Assembly (NCBI GenBank): GCA_958346135.1
Contig: CATVQN010000028.1
Coordinates: 1 to 9,159 of the forward strand
Direction: 5' to 3'
Length of the DNA stretch: 9,159 nucleotides
From: an uncultured Eubacteriales bacterium
GTDB lineage: Bacteria; Bacillota; Clostridia; Monoglobales; Monoglobaceae
Of this stretch, positions 1 through 6,678 are shown one piece after another. The notes beneath the pieces are model-generated. The model ran no database searches. It worked only from the letters and a program-made list of their open reading frames with translations, and had not been told where the DNA came from. The position numbers and the translations under genes were made by a program. Every line of letters starts with the position of its first letter. Positions within the stretch are counted from its first letter, which is position 1.

Positions 1-115
1 TAGAAATCAGTGCCATGTATACGCCGCAGGCCGATGCACCTGCACCCAGTACGGAAAGTCCCACAATTTTAAGCCAGGAACCGGACAAAAATCTGAAAAA
101 AAGATTTCGTTTCAT
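1..115 (-). CDS. N-terminal fragment of a probable ABC-transporter membrane protein (runs off the window)
   Basis: Only 38 codons plus one base are inside the window; the frame stays open at base 1. The start is an ATG at 115-113, with a good Shine-Dalgarno GGGAGG at 125-120, four bases upstream. The peptide begins MKRNLFFRFLSGSWLK, a short basic and aromatic head, followed by a hydrophobic stretch at about residues 17-37 ending GVYMALIS. A short cytoplasmic head and then a first transmembrane helix ending in a 'YxALIS'-like motif is what I expect at the N-terminus of ABC exporters with a fused membrane and ATPase domain. No ATPase motif is visible because the gene is cut, so this family call is inference. 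It starts 37 bp after the PqqD-family gene on the same strand, so it is very likely in the same operon. Alternatives are another multipass membrane protein or a secreted protein with a signal anchor. Confidence 0.55.
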   Translation of the reverse strand, partial: MKRNLFFRFLSGSWLKIVGLSVLGAGASACGVYMALIS

Positions 116-119
116 GATT

Positions 120-125
120 CCTCCC
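120..125 (-). promoter_or_regulatory. Shine-Dalgarno site that sets the start of the truncated membrane-protein gene
   Basis: On the minus strand the sequence reads GGGAGG, then AATC, then ATG. This supports a real gene start at base 115 even though only the first 38 codons are present. Confidence 0.7.
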
Positions 126-152
126 AAAATCCGCCCGGACATATCTTACGCA

Positions 153-425
153 CTATGCGTTTTCCAGGAGAAGCTGTTTGTCCCGCAGCATCTCTAAAAA
201 CGCAGACACCGCCTCATCTGCAACCTCCGGGGCTATGCGGTACTCCTGTGCCAAGGCATCGCAGAGGGACTCTTTTGTACATTCATCCTCTAAAAGCTGC
301 CACAAAAAGGCACCCGTCCGGTTGAGGGAAATCATCGCTCCCTGGTTCTCATACGCAGCCTCAAAGGGAATTGCGAAATATTCATCGGCAACCTCTTTGA
401 GTATATAGCCTTGCCTGATTCGCAT
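153..425 (-). CDS. PqqD-family protein (RiPP recognition element fold), 90 aa
   Basis: This small protein is complete, at 90 residues, the usual PqqD-family size. The clearest match is the central block at about residues 31-47, MISLNRTGAFLWQLLED, which follows the family pattern of 'LN.TG..IW.LL.G'. A helical second half follows, with a predicted winged-helix shape (EVADEAVSAFLEMLRD). In characterised systems PqqD-like domains bind the leader of a ribosomally made peptide and present it to a modifying enzyme; Firmicutes also carry many stand-alone members of unproven role. The start at 425 is secured by GGGGGAGG at 437-430 and by a consensus promoter upstream. The next gene, 37 bp downstream, appears to be an ABC transporter, which fits a maturation-plus-export cassette. 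No precursor peptide or modifying enzyme is visible in the window. The family assignment is fairly sure, but the biological role is not. Confidence 0.82.
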   Translation of the reverse strand: MRIRQGYILKEVADEYFAIPFEAAYENQGAMISLNRTGAFLWQLLEDECTKESLCDALAQEYRIAPEVADEAVSAFLEMLRDKQLLLENA

Positions 426-429
426 TTTT

Positions 430-437
430 CCTCCCCC
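430..437 (-). promoter_or_regulatory. Strong Shine-Dalgarno site of the PqqD-family gene
   Basis: GGGGGAGG on the minus strand sits four bases before the ATG at 425-423. It suggests efficient translation and fixes the start codon. Confidence 0.75.
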
Positions 438-499
438 TATTACACCAAAGCAACGTATTTACTCTATTTTCATAATACATTACCACTAATTACAAGTAG

Positions 500-528
500 A
501 TTATATATCTAAAAATACGTTCTGTCAA
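500..528 (-). promoter_or_regulatory. Consensus housekeeping-sigma promoter driving the PqqD-family operon
   Basis: The minus strand reads TTGACA (528-523), a 17-base spacer (522-506), then TATAAT (505-500). Both hexamers and the spacer length are exactly consensus for the primary sigma factor. Transcription would start near 493, giving a leader of about 67 nt before the ATG at 425. Upstream, at roughly 533-573, lie several A or T tracts (533-537, 542-547, 550-555, 563-573), which could act as an UP element or bend the DNA. A promoter this strong implies either high constitutive expression or control by a repressor or by the leader. Promoter identity is read directly from sequence; activity is inferred. 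Confidence 0.85.
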
Positions 529-573
529 GCGGTTTTTACGGAAAAAACTAAATTTCCATTACAAATTTTTTAA

Positions 574-594
574 GATTGTGTAATATACACAATC
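574..594. repeat. Perfect 21-bp palindrome (9-bp arms, 3-bp centre) in the intergenic region
   Basis: The arms are GATTGTGTA (574-582) and TACACAATC (586-594), exact reverse complements, around a 3-bp centre ATA. The palindrome is 41 bases past the miaA stop and 45 bp upstream of the -35 box of the PqqD-operon promoter. As RNA it could form a 9-bp stem with a 3-nt loop. On the minus strand the following bases are TTAAAAAATTTG, not a T-run, so it is a poor intrinsic terminator for the miaA operon. It may instead be a dyad operator for a homodimeric regulator or a 3'-end stem-loop of the miaA transcript. I could not match it to a known operator: it does not fit the spacing of GlnR/TnrA or CRP-type sites. 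Confidence 0.7.
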
Positions 595-635
595 CACCTT
601 ATTCTTTGTTGTCCAAATTGCCACATTGTCTCAAT

Positions 636-1508
636 TCAGCGAGGAATCCATTGAATGTCGGGGTTTCGCCGAAACCATGTCATCTGGCGTTTGGCATAGC
701 GTCTGGATTCCCGTTTGACGGTTTCTACCGCTTCCTCCAAAGTCATTTCACCCCGCCGATAAGCCGCCAGTTCTTTATAGCCAATGGCCTGCATAGAGGT
801 TGCGGTTTTGGGAATACCACGCCGCAAAAGTCCGTCTACCTCAGCCAAAAGGTCCCTTTCCATCATCCGGTCAACCCGAAGATTGATACGCTCATAAAGT
901 CTTTCCCGTTCCATCTGCATTCCATAAATCTCCGCATCGTAAACGGGTTCCTTTTTCGCCTGCCGATCTGCCTCACTTTTCGTCAGGCCGGTGGTCTTTA
1001 TAATTTCCAGTGCCCGAATCACCCTTTTCACGTTGTTGGGATGAATTTTGTCCGCTGCCCGGGGGTCTGCCGTCTGCAGCAGACGGTGCACCGCTTCTGC
1101 CCCCTCATGCTCTGCCATCTTCTTCAGAGCTTCACGGTAGGCTTCGTCCTGCCCCTTGGGAGCAAATTCAATCTGATTCAGTACGCTGTCTACATACAAT
1201 CCGGTACCGCCGCAGAGAATCGGAACCCGCCCCCTTTGGAGGATGTCTTGAATGCATATTCTTGCGTCCCGCACAAAATCCGCCACACTATAGGATTCTG
1301 CCGGATCCACAAAGTCCAGCATATGATGGGGGATTCCCTGCATCTCCTCTTTGGTGGGCTTGGCTGTTCCGATGTCCATGCCGCGATAAATCTGCATGGA
1401 GTCACAGGACACCACCTCGCCGCCCAAAGCCTTGGCCAGCTCAATGGCATAGTCCGTCTTGCCGGAGGCAGTAGGCCCTACCACACAAAAAAGTTTTGGC
1501 TTTTCCAT
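636..1508 (-). CDS. miaA: tRNA dimethylallyltransferase (MiaA), 290 aa
   Basis: MiaA transfers a dimethylallyl group from DMAPP to N6 of A37 in tRNAs reading codons that start with U, the first step of ms2i6A37 synthesis; MiaB, encoded upstream in this train, does the second. Visible motifs are the P-loop GPTASGKT (residues 11-18), the DSMQIYRGMDIGTAKPT block (36-52) containing the catalytic Asp and substrate-binding residues, GGTGLY (100-105), SMQAIGYKEL (238-247) and the C-terminal RYAKRQMTWFR block (270-280). The length is normal for the family. I chose the ATG at 1508-1506 because MEKPKLFCVVGP is the usual family start and AGGGGAAGGA lies just upstream. The in-frame TTG at 1532 has no ribosome-binding site and would add eight unconserved residues. 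It starts 27 bp after mutL and is the last gene of the train before the AT-rich gap. Confidence 0.97.
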   Translation of the reverse strand: MEKPKLFCVVGPTASGKTDYAIELAKALGGEVVSCDSMQIYRGMDIGTAKPTKEEMQGIPHHMLDFVDPAESYSVADFVRDARICIQDILQRGRVPILCGGTGLYVDSVLNQIEFAPKGQDEAYREALKKMAEHEGAEAVHRLLQTADPRAADKIHPNNVKRVIRALEIIKTTGLTKSEADRQAKKEPVYDAEIYGMQMERERLYERINLRVDRMMERDLLAEVDGLLRRGIPKTATSMQAIGYKELAAYRRGEMTLEEAVETVKRESRRYAKRQMTWFRRNPDIQWIPR

Positions 1509-1510
1509 AT

Positions 1511-1520
1511 TCCTTCCCCT
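1511..1520 (-). promoter_or_regulatory. Purine-rich ribosome-binding region that favours the ATG start of miaA
   Basis: The minus strand reads AGGGGAAGGA, two bases before the ATG at 1508. The GGGGA part has a suitable six-base spacing. The competing TTG codon at 1532-1530 has no such sequence upstream, so this site decides the start. Confidence 0.6.
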
Positions 1521-1535
1521 TCTTGATTCCAACCA

Positions 1536-3488
1536 CTATAGCTTACGCTTAAACATTTTCTCCAGCTCAGTCTTGGTAAAGGTAATCCGCACCGGCCGGC
1601 CGTGAGGGCAGGTTTTCACTCCGGTTTTCTCCATGGCTTCGGTGCGCCGCACCAGATCCTGCATCTCCTGCAAGTTTAAGCGCTTATTGGCCTTAATTGC
1701 ATATTTACAGGAAATCATATCCAAAGCCCGCTCCTCAAAATCTGCCACCGGATGTCGGCGCTGCTCCTGCATCGCTTCTGCAAGCTCTAAAATCAAATCC
1801 CGGATAGTCTGCTGATCTGCCGCAACGGGCGTTCCGCGAACAATGACTGCGTTGCCGCCAAAATCCTCCAATTCAAATCCAAAGCTACGAAAGTCGCTGA
1901 TGTATTCCAATACCGTATGCTTTTCCCGATAATCCAGATTCAGCACCATAGGTGACAGCAGCATCTGGGACAGACGTTCTCGATTCAGATAGGCCTCCCG
2001 CAGCCGCTCAAACCGCAGCCGCTCATGGGTGGCGTGCTGATCGATCAAAAACATTGCATCGCCCTTTTGGCAGACAATATAGGTGTCAAACACCTGACCA
2101 ATCACTCTGGTTTCTTCTATCTCCCTGCCGCTCTCGTCTGCCGAAAACCCCGGAAGCGCCGTCTGCACCGCTGTCTGCTCTGCCATCTCCGGCGGCGCCG
2201 GTTCCTGCAGCCTTGATGCCTTGCTCTCTCTTGTCGGTATTTCTTCCTTAATAATATTGGCAAACTCTGTATCGATCATTTCCGGCTCCTTTTTAGGAAT
2301 CGTATACTCCATATACTGCTTCACCAAGGAGGGCGTCACGCCGGACTTGGGTCGATCAAATCCATTCCGTTGCCGTGGCTCTCCGGCCGGTACGGACATT
2401 TCTCCGTTTTGGTGACCGGATGCGGGGATCGTTACCTGGCTCTCCGGCTTTGCTGACGAAGCCGACGGAACCTTCGCCGATTCGGAAGGCTGCGGCGAAG
2501 GCTCGCGATAGATTGCATTGCGAATTGCCCGATAAGCTATCTCATAAATCTGTTTCTCGTTGGCAAACTTAATTTCGGTCTTGGCGGGATGCACATTGAC
2601 ATCCACCTGCTCTGCGGGCATGGCAACAGAAATTACAAAAAAGGGAAAGCGTCCTACCATAATGGTGTTGCGGAAAGCCTCCTCTGCCACCTTGGAAATG
2701 ACATGGTTTTTTACATATCTGCCATTGACAAACAGAGTCTGGCGAGTACGGTTTCCGCGAGCGAGCTCCGGCTTTCCTATCAAGCCGGAAATATGGATAT
2801 GTTCTTCGGTATAATCCACCGGCAGGACTGCCTTGGCGTGATCCAGGCCATAGAGCTTTAATACCACATTGGTGAGTTTACCATCGCCGCCGGTGGCAAA
2901 GATCTCCTTGCCATCATTGATATAGGTAAAGGCAATATCCGGCCGGGAAAGAGCAATTCTTCCCAGTACATCCGCCACATACCCCGCCTCGGTAGCGTCC
3001 TTTTTCAAAAACTTCATTCGAGCCGGAACATTTGCGAACAGCTTTTTCACCACCATGGTAGTACCGTCAGCACAGGCAATCGGTTCTTTTCCGGAGGGTT
3101 TTCCATGAATCAGCTCCAGATAGCAGCCCTCTTCGGCATCCCGGGTTTTGGTAATGACCTCCACCTCTGCCACAGCACAGATGCTTGCCAGCGCCTCGCC
3201 CCGAAAACCCATGGTGGAGATTCGATCCAGATCCTCAATGGCGGAGAGCTTACTGGTGGCATGGCGCAAAAATGCAGTTTCCACCTGCTCGGCCGGGATT
3301 CCGCTGCCGTCGTCGGTTACGCGAATATAAGAAATTCCGCCCTTTTTAATCTCAACACTGATGCGCCGAGCGCCGGCGTCCATGGCATTCTCCACCAATT
3401 CCTTTACTACGGCGGACGGCCGCTCTGCCACCTCTCCGGCCGCAATCTGATCCGCCACCTTTTGCGATAATACCTGAATCTGATTCAT
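1536..3488 (-). CDS. mutL: DNA mismatch repair protein MutL with latent endonuclease motifs, 650 aa
   Basis: MutL couples MutS mismatch recognition to strand removal. The N-terminal GHKL ATPase is complete: KELVENAMDAG (29-39, with the catalytic Glu and Mg-binding Asn), DDGSGI (59-64), HATSKL (76-81), GFRGEAL (94-100) and FVNGRYVKN (253-261). A long Pro/Ser/Glu-rich linker (about 330-455) joins it to a dimerisation domain that carries the metal-dependent nicking motifs: DQHATHERLRFE (483-494), SCKYAIKA (593-600) and CPHGRP (627-632). These are present in MutL proteins of bacteria that lack MutH, so this MutL should nick DNA itself. QMLLSP (508-513) resembles the conserved sliding-clamp contact of such MutLs. 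The start ATG follows GAGGTGAAGTC, and the gene begins 18 bp after mutS, so the two are co-transcribed. Confidence 0.98.
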   Translation of the reverse strand: MNQIQVLSQKVADQIAAGEVAERPSAVVKELVENAMDAGARRISVEIKKGGISYIRVTDDGSGIPAEQVETAFLRHATSKLSAIEDLDRISTMGFRGEALASICAVAEVEVITKTRDAEEGCYLELIHGKPSGKEPIACADGTTMVVKKLFANVPARMKFLKKDATEAGYVADVLGRIALSRPDIAFTYINDGKEIFATGGDGKLTNVVLKLYGLDHAKAVLPVDYTEEHIHISGLIGKPELARGNRTRQTLFVNGRYVKNHVISKVAEEAFRNTIMVGRFPFFVISVAMPAEQVDVNVHPAKTEIKFANEKQIYEIAYRAIRNAIYREPSPQPSESAKVPSASSAKPESQVTIPASGHQNGEMSVPAGEPRQRNGFDRPKSGVTPSLVKQYMEYTIPKKEPEMIDTEFANIIKEEIPTRESKASRLQEPAPPEMAEQTAVQTALPGFSADESGREIEETRVIGQVFDTYIVCQKGDAMFLIDQHATHERLRFERLREAYLNRERLSQMLLSPMVLNLDYREKHTVLEYISDFRSFGFELEDFGGNAVIVRGTPVAADQQTIRDLILELAEAMQEQRRHPVADFEERALDMISCKYAIKANKRLNLQEMQDLVRRTEAMEKTGVKTCPHGRPVRITFTKTELEKMFKRKL

Positions 3489-3506
3489 GACTTCACCTCT
3501 CTATCC

Positions 3507-6149
3507 CTATTGATTTTTCAATTTTGCCTGGAGATCGTACAGCTTGGTCAATGCCTCCACCGGGGTCATCACATTTAAGTCCAGCTCCCGCAGCTCGGAA
3601 AGAACCGGATTTTCCGCCGCCCCAAAGAAATCCATCTGGGATTCTGCGGTCTCGGTATGGGCGGGGACATGACTTCGGATTTTTGCCTCACTGACCTCCT
3701 GGCTGTCATGCCGTTCTAGGGATTCTACAATTTCACGGGCACGCTTTACCACCGATTTTTTCACGCCGGCCAGTGCCGCCACGTCCACACCGTAGCTTTC
3801 ATCGGCACCGCCTCGGATAATCTTACGCAAAAAGCTGATGGTATCTCCCCGTTTTTTTACCGCAACGCTATAGTTTTTCACGCTGGGGATTCGCTCCTCA
3901 AGCTGGGTCAGCTCGTGATAATGGGTCGCAAACATCGTCTTGGCGCCGCATTTTTTCACATCGGCTATGTATTCTGCCACTGCCCAGGCAATTCCCATTC
4001 CGTCAAAGGTGCTGGTTCCCCGCCCGATCTCATCTAAAATGATTAGACTTTTTTCCGTTGCATTGTCCAGAATATAGGCCACCTCATTCATCTCCACCAT
4101 AAAGGTGCTCTGCCCGGAGGAGAGATCGTCCGATGCACCCACTCGGGTAAAGATTTTATCTACAATCCCGATTTCCGCCTCAGATGCCGGCACAAAGCTT
4201 CCGATCTGCGCCATCAGAACAATCAGCGCCGTCTGGCGCATATAGGTGGATTTTCCGGCCATGTTGGGTCCGGTGATGATTGCCACCTGGTTTTCACGGT
4301 TATCCAGGGTGGTGTCGTTGGGAATGAACATCGTATTCTTATTCAGTGCCTCAACCACCGGATGACGGCCGTTTTTAATCACGATTTTATCGCCCATGTT
4401 CACTGTAGGCATCACATAGCCGTTTTTCTCAGCTGCTGCCGCAAAGGAACAGAGGACATCTAAAACCGCAACCGCTCTGGCAGTTCTTTGTACCCGGCTC
4501 AATGCCTGCCCCACACGATCCCGTACCTGACAGAACAGTTCGTACTCCATATCCACCAATTTACTGCTGGCGTCCAGCACCTTCTCTTCCACCTCTTTAA
4601 GCTCCGGCGTGATGTAGCGTTCGGCATTGGCCAGGGTCTGCTTGCGAATGAAGTAATCCGGCACCTGGCCTACATTTTGCTTGGTGGTCTCTACATAATA
4701 GCCAAAAACCTTGTTGTAACCGAGCTTTAACAGCTTGATTCCCGTTTTCTCCTTTTCTTTTTCCACCAGCTCATTTAAAATCTGCTGGCCGTTCTCCGCC
4801 AGCTCACGCACATGATCCAGCTCTTCATTGGCGCCTCTGAGAATCAGGCCGCCGCCCCGAAGGCTGGCGGGTGCATCCTCGTCAATGGTTTCGTCAATCA
4901 ACTGACAGATATCCTCTAAGGGATCCATCTCACGCAAGCACCGCCGCAGCAGGCTTGCCTGGGTCGCCTCTAAACACCGCAGAACCTGCGGAAGCTGTTT
5001 CAAGGAAAGCTTGAGTCCGGTCAAATCGGCACAGCCCGCATTTTTATAGACAATCCGGTTAATCAGCCGCTCCATATCCGAAATCTTCCGAAGCGCCTCG
5101 CAAATTTCCTCTCGGAGCATCGGATCCCGCAGCAGCTCATCCACCGCCATATGCCGATTGGAGATGGCAGCACAGTTTAAAAGCGGCGCCGTCAGCCACT
5201 TCCGCAGGAGCCTTGCCCCCATAGAGGTATGAGTCTTGTTGAGAACCTGAAGCAAGCTGCCTCGATAGTTCCGATCCCGCAGCGTTTCTAACACCTCCAG
5301 ATTCCGAAGGCTGTACATATCCAGCTGCATTTTCTGTTCGTCTGCGTCTACCTCAACACTTTTTAAATTTTTCAGTTCTGTTTTCTGGGTTTCCTCCAGA
5401 TACAACAGCAAAGCACCGATCGCAGAAATACAGTTCGGTTTTTCCGCAAGGCCCGCCGCATCGATACTCCCAAACTGTGCAGCCACCTTTTTCTGCGCCT
5501 CCTCCGGCGCATAAGCCCAGTCATAGTAATGCCGGACAATCCCATGGGTTCTGTTCTTAATGTCCTGAAGCAGATTCTCGTTTTCATAGCCGCGAAGATT
5601 CATAATCACTTCAATAGGCGTATATTTGGCAAGCTCATTAAGCAGCGAAAGAGAAAAATCCTCTTGGAAAATCTCCCGGGCAATACACTCACCGGTGGTA
5701 ATATCCACCATGGCAACACCCGCTCCCTTTTCTCCGGCATAGACCGAACAGAGATAGTTGTTCTTATTGGCATCCAGAGCCGCTCCGTCCATAATTGTTC
5801 CCGGAGTCACAACCCGAATGACCTCACGCTTGACAATTCCTTTTGCATCCGCCGGATTCTCCGCCTGCTCACAGATGGCTGCCGAATAGCCGTTTGCCAC
5901 CAGCCTTGCCACATAGCCGTCCACCGCATGAAAGGGTACGCCGCACATGGGCGCACGCTCCTCCAAACCACAGTTGCGGCCGGTCAGGGTAATATCCAAT
6001 ACCTTGGATGCAATCAACGCATCGTCAAAAAACATTTCATAAAAGTCTCCCAGACGATACAGCAGAATACAATCCTGATATTCCTTCTTGACCGCAAAAT
6101 ATTGCTGCATCATGGGAGTCAGCTTTTCCACCTGGATTTCCTGGCTCAT
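3507..6149 (-). CDS. mutS: DNA mismatch recognition protein MutS, 880 aa
   Basis: MutS binds mismatches and small loops and, with ATP, recruits MutL. The full domain set can be followed. The N-terminal mismatch-reading domain has GDFYEMF (34-40), whose Phe-x-Glu wedges at the mispair. Connector, lever and clamp domains follow. The ATPase has Walker A GPNMAGKST (627-635), signature DDLSSGQSTFM (674-684), Walker B LIILDEIGRGTS (702-713) and the His loop ATHYHEL (741-747). Near the C-terminus QMDFF (838-842) resembles the QLSFF sliding-clamp-binding motif of Bacillus MutS, followed by a C-terminal helical oligomerisation segment. The length is typical of MutS1. The ATG at 6149-6147 is preceded by GGAGGAGACCC. 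It is separated from the YlbF-like gene by 133 bp that contain hairpins and followed by mutL after 18 bp. Confidence 0.98.
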   Translation of the reverse strand: MSQEIQVEKLTPMMQQYFAVKKEYQDCILLYRLGDFYEMFFDDALIASKVLDITLTGRNCGLEERAPMCGVPFHAVDGYVARLVANGYSAAICEQAENPADAKGIVKREVIRVVTPGTIMDGAALDANKNNYLCSVYAGEKGAGVAMVDITTGECIAREIFQEDFSLSLLNELAKYTPIEVIMNLRGYENENLLQDIKNRTHGIVRHYYDWAYAPEEAQKKVAAQFGSIDAAGLAEKPNCISAIGALLLYLEETQKTELKNLKSVEVDADEQKMQLDMYSLRNLEVLETLRDRNYRGSLLQVLNKTHTSMGARLLRKWLTAPLLNCAAISNRHMAVDELLRDPMLREEICEALRKISDMERLINRIVYKNAGCADLTGLKLSLKQLPQVLRCLEATQASLLRRCLREMDPLEDICQLIDETIDEDAPASLRGGGLILRGANEELDHVRELAENGQQILNELVEKEKEKTGIKLLKLGYNKVFGYYVETTKQNVGQVPDYFIRKQTLANAERYITPELKEVEEKVLDASSKLVDMEYELFCQVRDRVGQALSRVQRTARAVAVLDVLCSFAAAAEKNGYVMPTVNMGDKIVIKNGRHPVVEALNKNTMFIPNDTTLDNRENQVAIITGPNMAGKSTYMRQTALIVLMAQIGSFVPASEAEIGIVDKIFTRVGASDDLSSGQSTFMVEMNEVAYILDNATEKSLIILDEIGRGTSTFDGMGIAWAVAEYIADVKKCGAKTMFATHYHELTQLEERIPSVKNYSVAVKKRGDTISFLRKIIRGGADESYGVDVAALAGVKKSVVKRAREIVESLERHDSQEVSEAKIRSHVPAHTETAESQMDFFGAAENPVLSELRELDLNVMTPVEALTKLYDLQAKLKNQ

Positions 6150-6198
6150 GGGTCTCCTCCGTTTCTGATTTCCTCACCGTATTGTGACCTATAGGAAG

Positions 6199-6229
6199 AA
6201 AACCGCAGGCCGGTGCAGCCAACGGTTTT
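6199..6229 (-). terminator. Terminator-like hairpin between the YlbF-family gene and mutS
   Basis: On the minus strand the hairpin arms are AAAACCG and CGGTTTT. Inside them, after one wobble pair and one mismatch, is a GGC/GCC stem with a 7-nt loop. The descending arm ends in TTTT followed by CTTCC, giving the GC stem plus U-run of a modest intrinsic terminator, with an A-run on the other side. It lies 54 bases past the YlbF-like stop and 49 bases before the mutS start. No good promoter is visible between it and mutS, so it more likely attenuates or partly insulates mutS than fully stops transcription. The arms are symmetrical, so it could also act on the plus strand. Confidence 0.45.
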
Positions 6230-6232
6230 ACG

Positions 6233-6254
6233 CCGGGAAATGCGCCCGGTTCCC
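6233..6254 (-). promoter_or_regulatory. Pair of mutually exclusive short stems just before the terminator-like hairpin
   Basis: On the minus strand CCGGG can pair with CCCGG (6245-6249 with 6233-6237, 7-nt loop). Alternatively GGGAA can pair with TTCCC (6250-6254 with 6235-6239, 10-nt loop). The two pairings share bases and cannot both form. This lies directly upstream of the terminator-like hairpin, an arrangement compatible with attenuation, but no known riboswitch or leader-peptide motif is recognisable. Confidence 0.3.
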
Positions 6255-6282
6255 AGTCTTTTTGTTTTAGTTCAGGTTTGTT

Positions 6283-6678
6283 TTAATGACAGCCGCCGCA
6301 GCTGGAGCAGGAACCGGAACAGCCGTGGTCATGACCGCCGGAAATGGCACTGCGTAAAATTTGATCCATCTGATTGAGAACCTGCTCTAAATTCTGGTTG
6401 GCTTCAATGTATTCCCGAATAATAGCATTTTCCGCCATCTTATTAAACTCTGCCTGAAGGTATTCGTTAATCTCCTTGGCCTCATCCGCAGAAGGCTGAC
6501 GATCCTTAAAATTCGCCATCTTCTCCTGCCGTTTATCGTTATAATCGTTAATCAGCGCTACCGCTGTGGCATCCCCGGTCAGCGCACGGTTGGCCTCGTC
6601 TGCCCGTTTTTTTATATCGCTGTGGGCAATCAGCTCGCCCAGTTCTTTTGCTTTTTCAAAAATTTTCTCCTGATCCAT
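6283..6678 (-). CDS. YlbF/YmcA (RicA/RicF)-family protein with Cys-rich C-terminal tail, 131 aa
   Basis: This small helical protein resembles the YlbF/YmcA family, whose Bacillus members act with YaaT in the RicAFT complex, which binds iron-sulfur clusters and works with RNase Y in mRNA processing. The body (about residues 1-112) is charged and helical. The C-terminus ends in a tail containing His116, His118, then CSGSCSSCGGC with Cys at 120, 124, 127 and 130, and a final His131. This looks like a metal or Fe-S ligand site. Position supports the call: in B. subtilis ymcA follows miaB and precedes mutS/mutL. The tail, however, resembles YlbF more than YmcA, so I give no symbol. I chose the ATG at 6678-6676 because AGGAGG lies six bases upstream; a longer reading from 6705 has no such support. 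It overlaps the end of miaB by 23 bp. Confidence 0.85.
   Translation of the reverse strand: MDQEKIFEKAKELGELIAHSDIKKRADEANRALTGDATAVALINDYNDKRQEKMANFKDRQPSADEAKEINEYLQAEFNKMAENAIIREYIEANQNLEQVLNQMDQILRSAISGGHDHGCSGSCSSCGGCH

Noticed and set aside
382..480. 32-codon minus-strand ORF starting in the leader of the PqqD gene, considered as a leader peptide
   Set aside because: It has a weak or absent ribosome-binding site and overlaps the pqqD start in another frame, with no codon pattern suggesting attenuation. A four-codon ORF (MKIE) at 473-459 in the same leader is equally unsupported.
574..594. Palindrome as a standard intrinsic terminator of the miaA operon
   Set aside because: The stem is AT-rich with a 3-nt loop, and neither strand is followed by a run of T; the minus-strand flank is TTAAAAAATTTG.
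570..626. 18-codon minus-strand ORF (MWQFGQQRIRW...) in the gap, considered as a RiPP precursor
   Set aside because: It has no Shine-Dalgarno site, lies upstream of the promoter rather than downstream, and its end runs through the palindrome. Most likely chance.
576..1526. Long plus-strand open frame (about 316 codons) opposite miaA
   Set aside because: It is antisense to a certain miaA, has no ribosome-binding site, and its translation is rich in Cys, His, Pro and Phe with no recognisable domain. It is a composition shadow.
1509..1532. TTG at 1532 as the miaA start
   Set aside because: It has no ribosome-binding site and adds eight unconserved residues, whereas the ATG at 1508 has purine-rich spacing and the conserved family N-terminus.
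5529..6194. Plus-strand open frame of about 221 codons opposite the start of mutS
   Set aside because: It is antisense to the conserved MutS N-terminal domains, has no translation signals and shows low-complexity His/Ile-rich composition.
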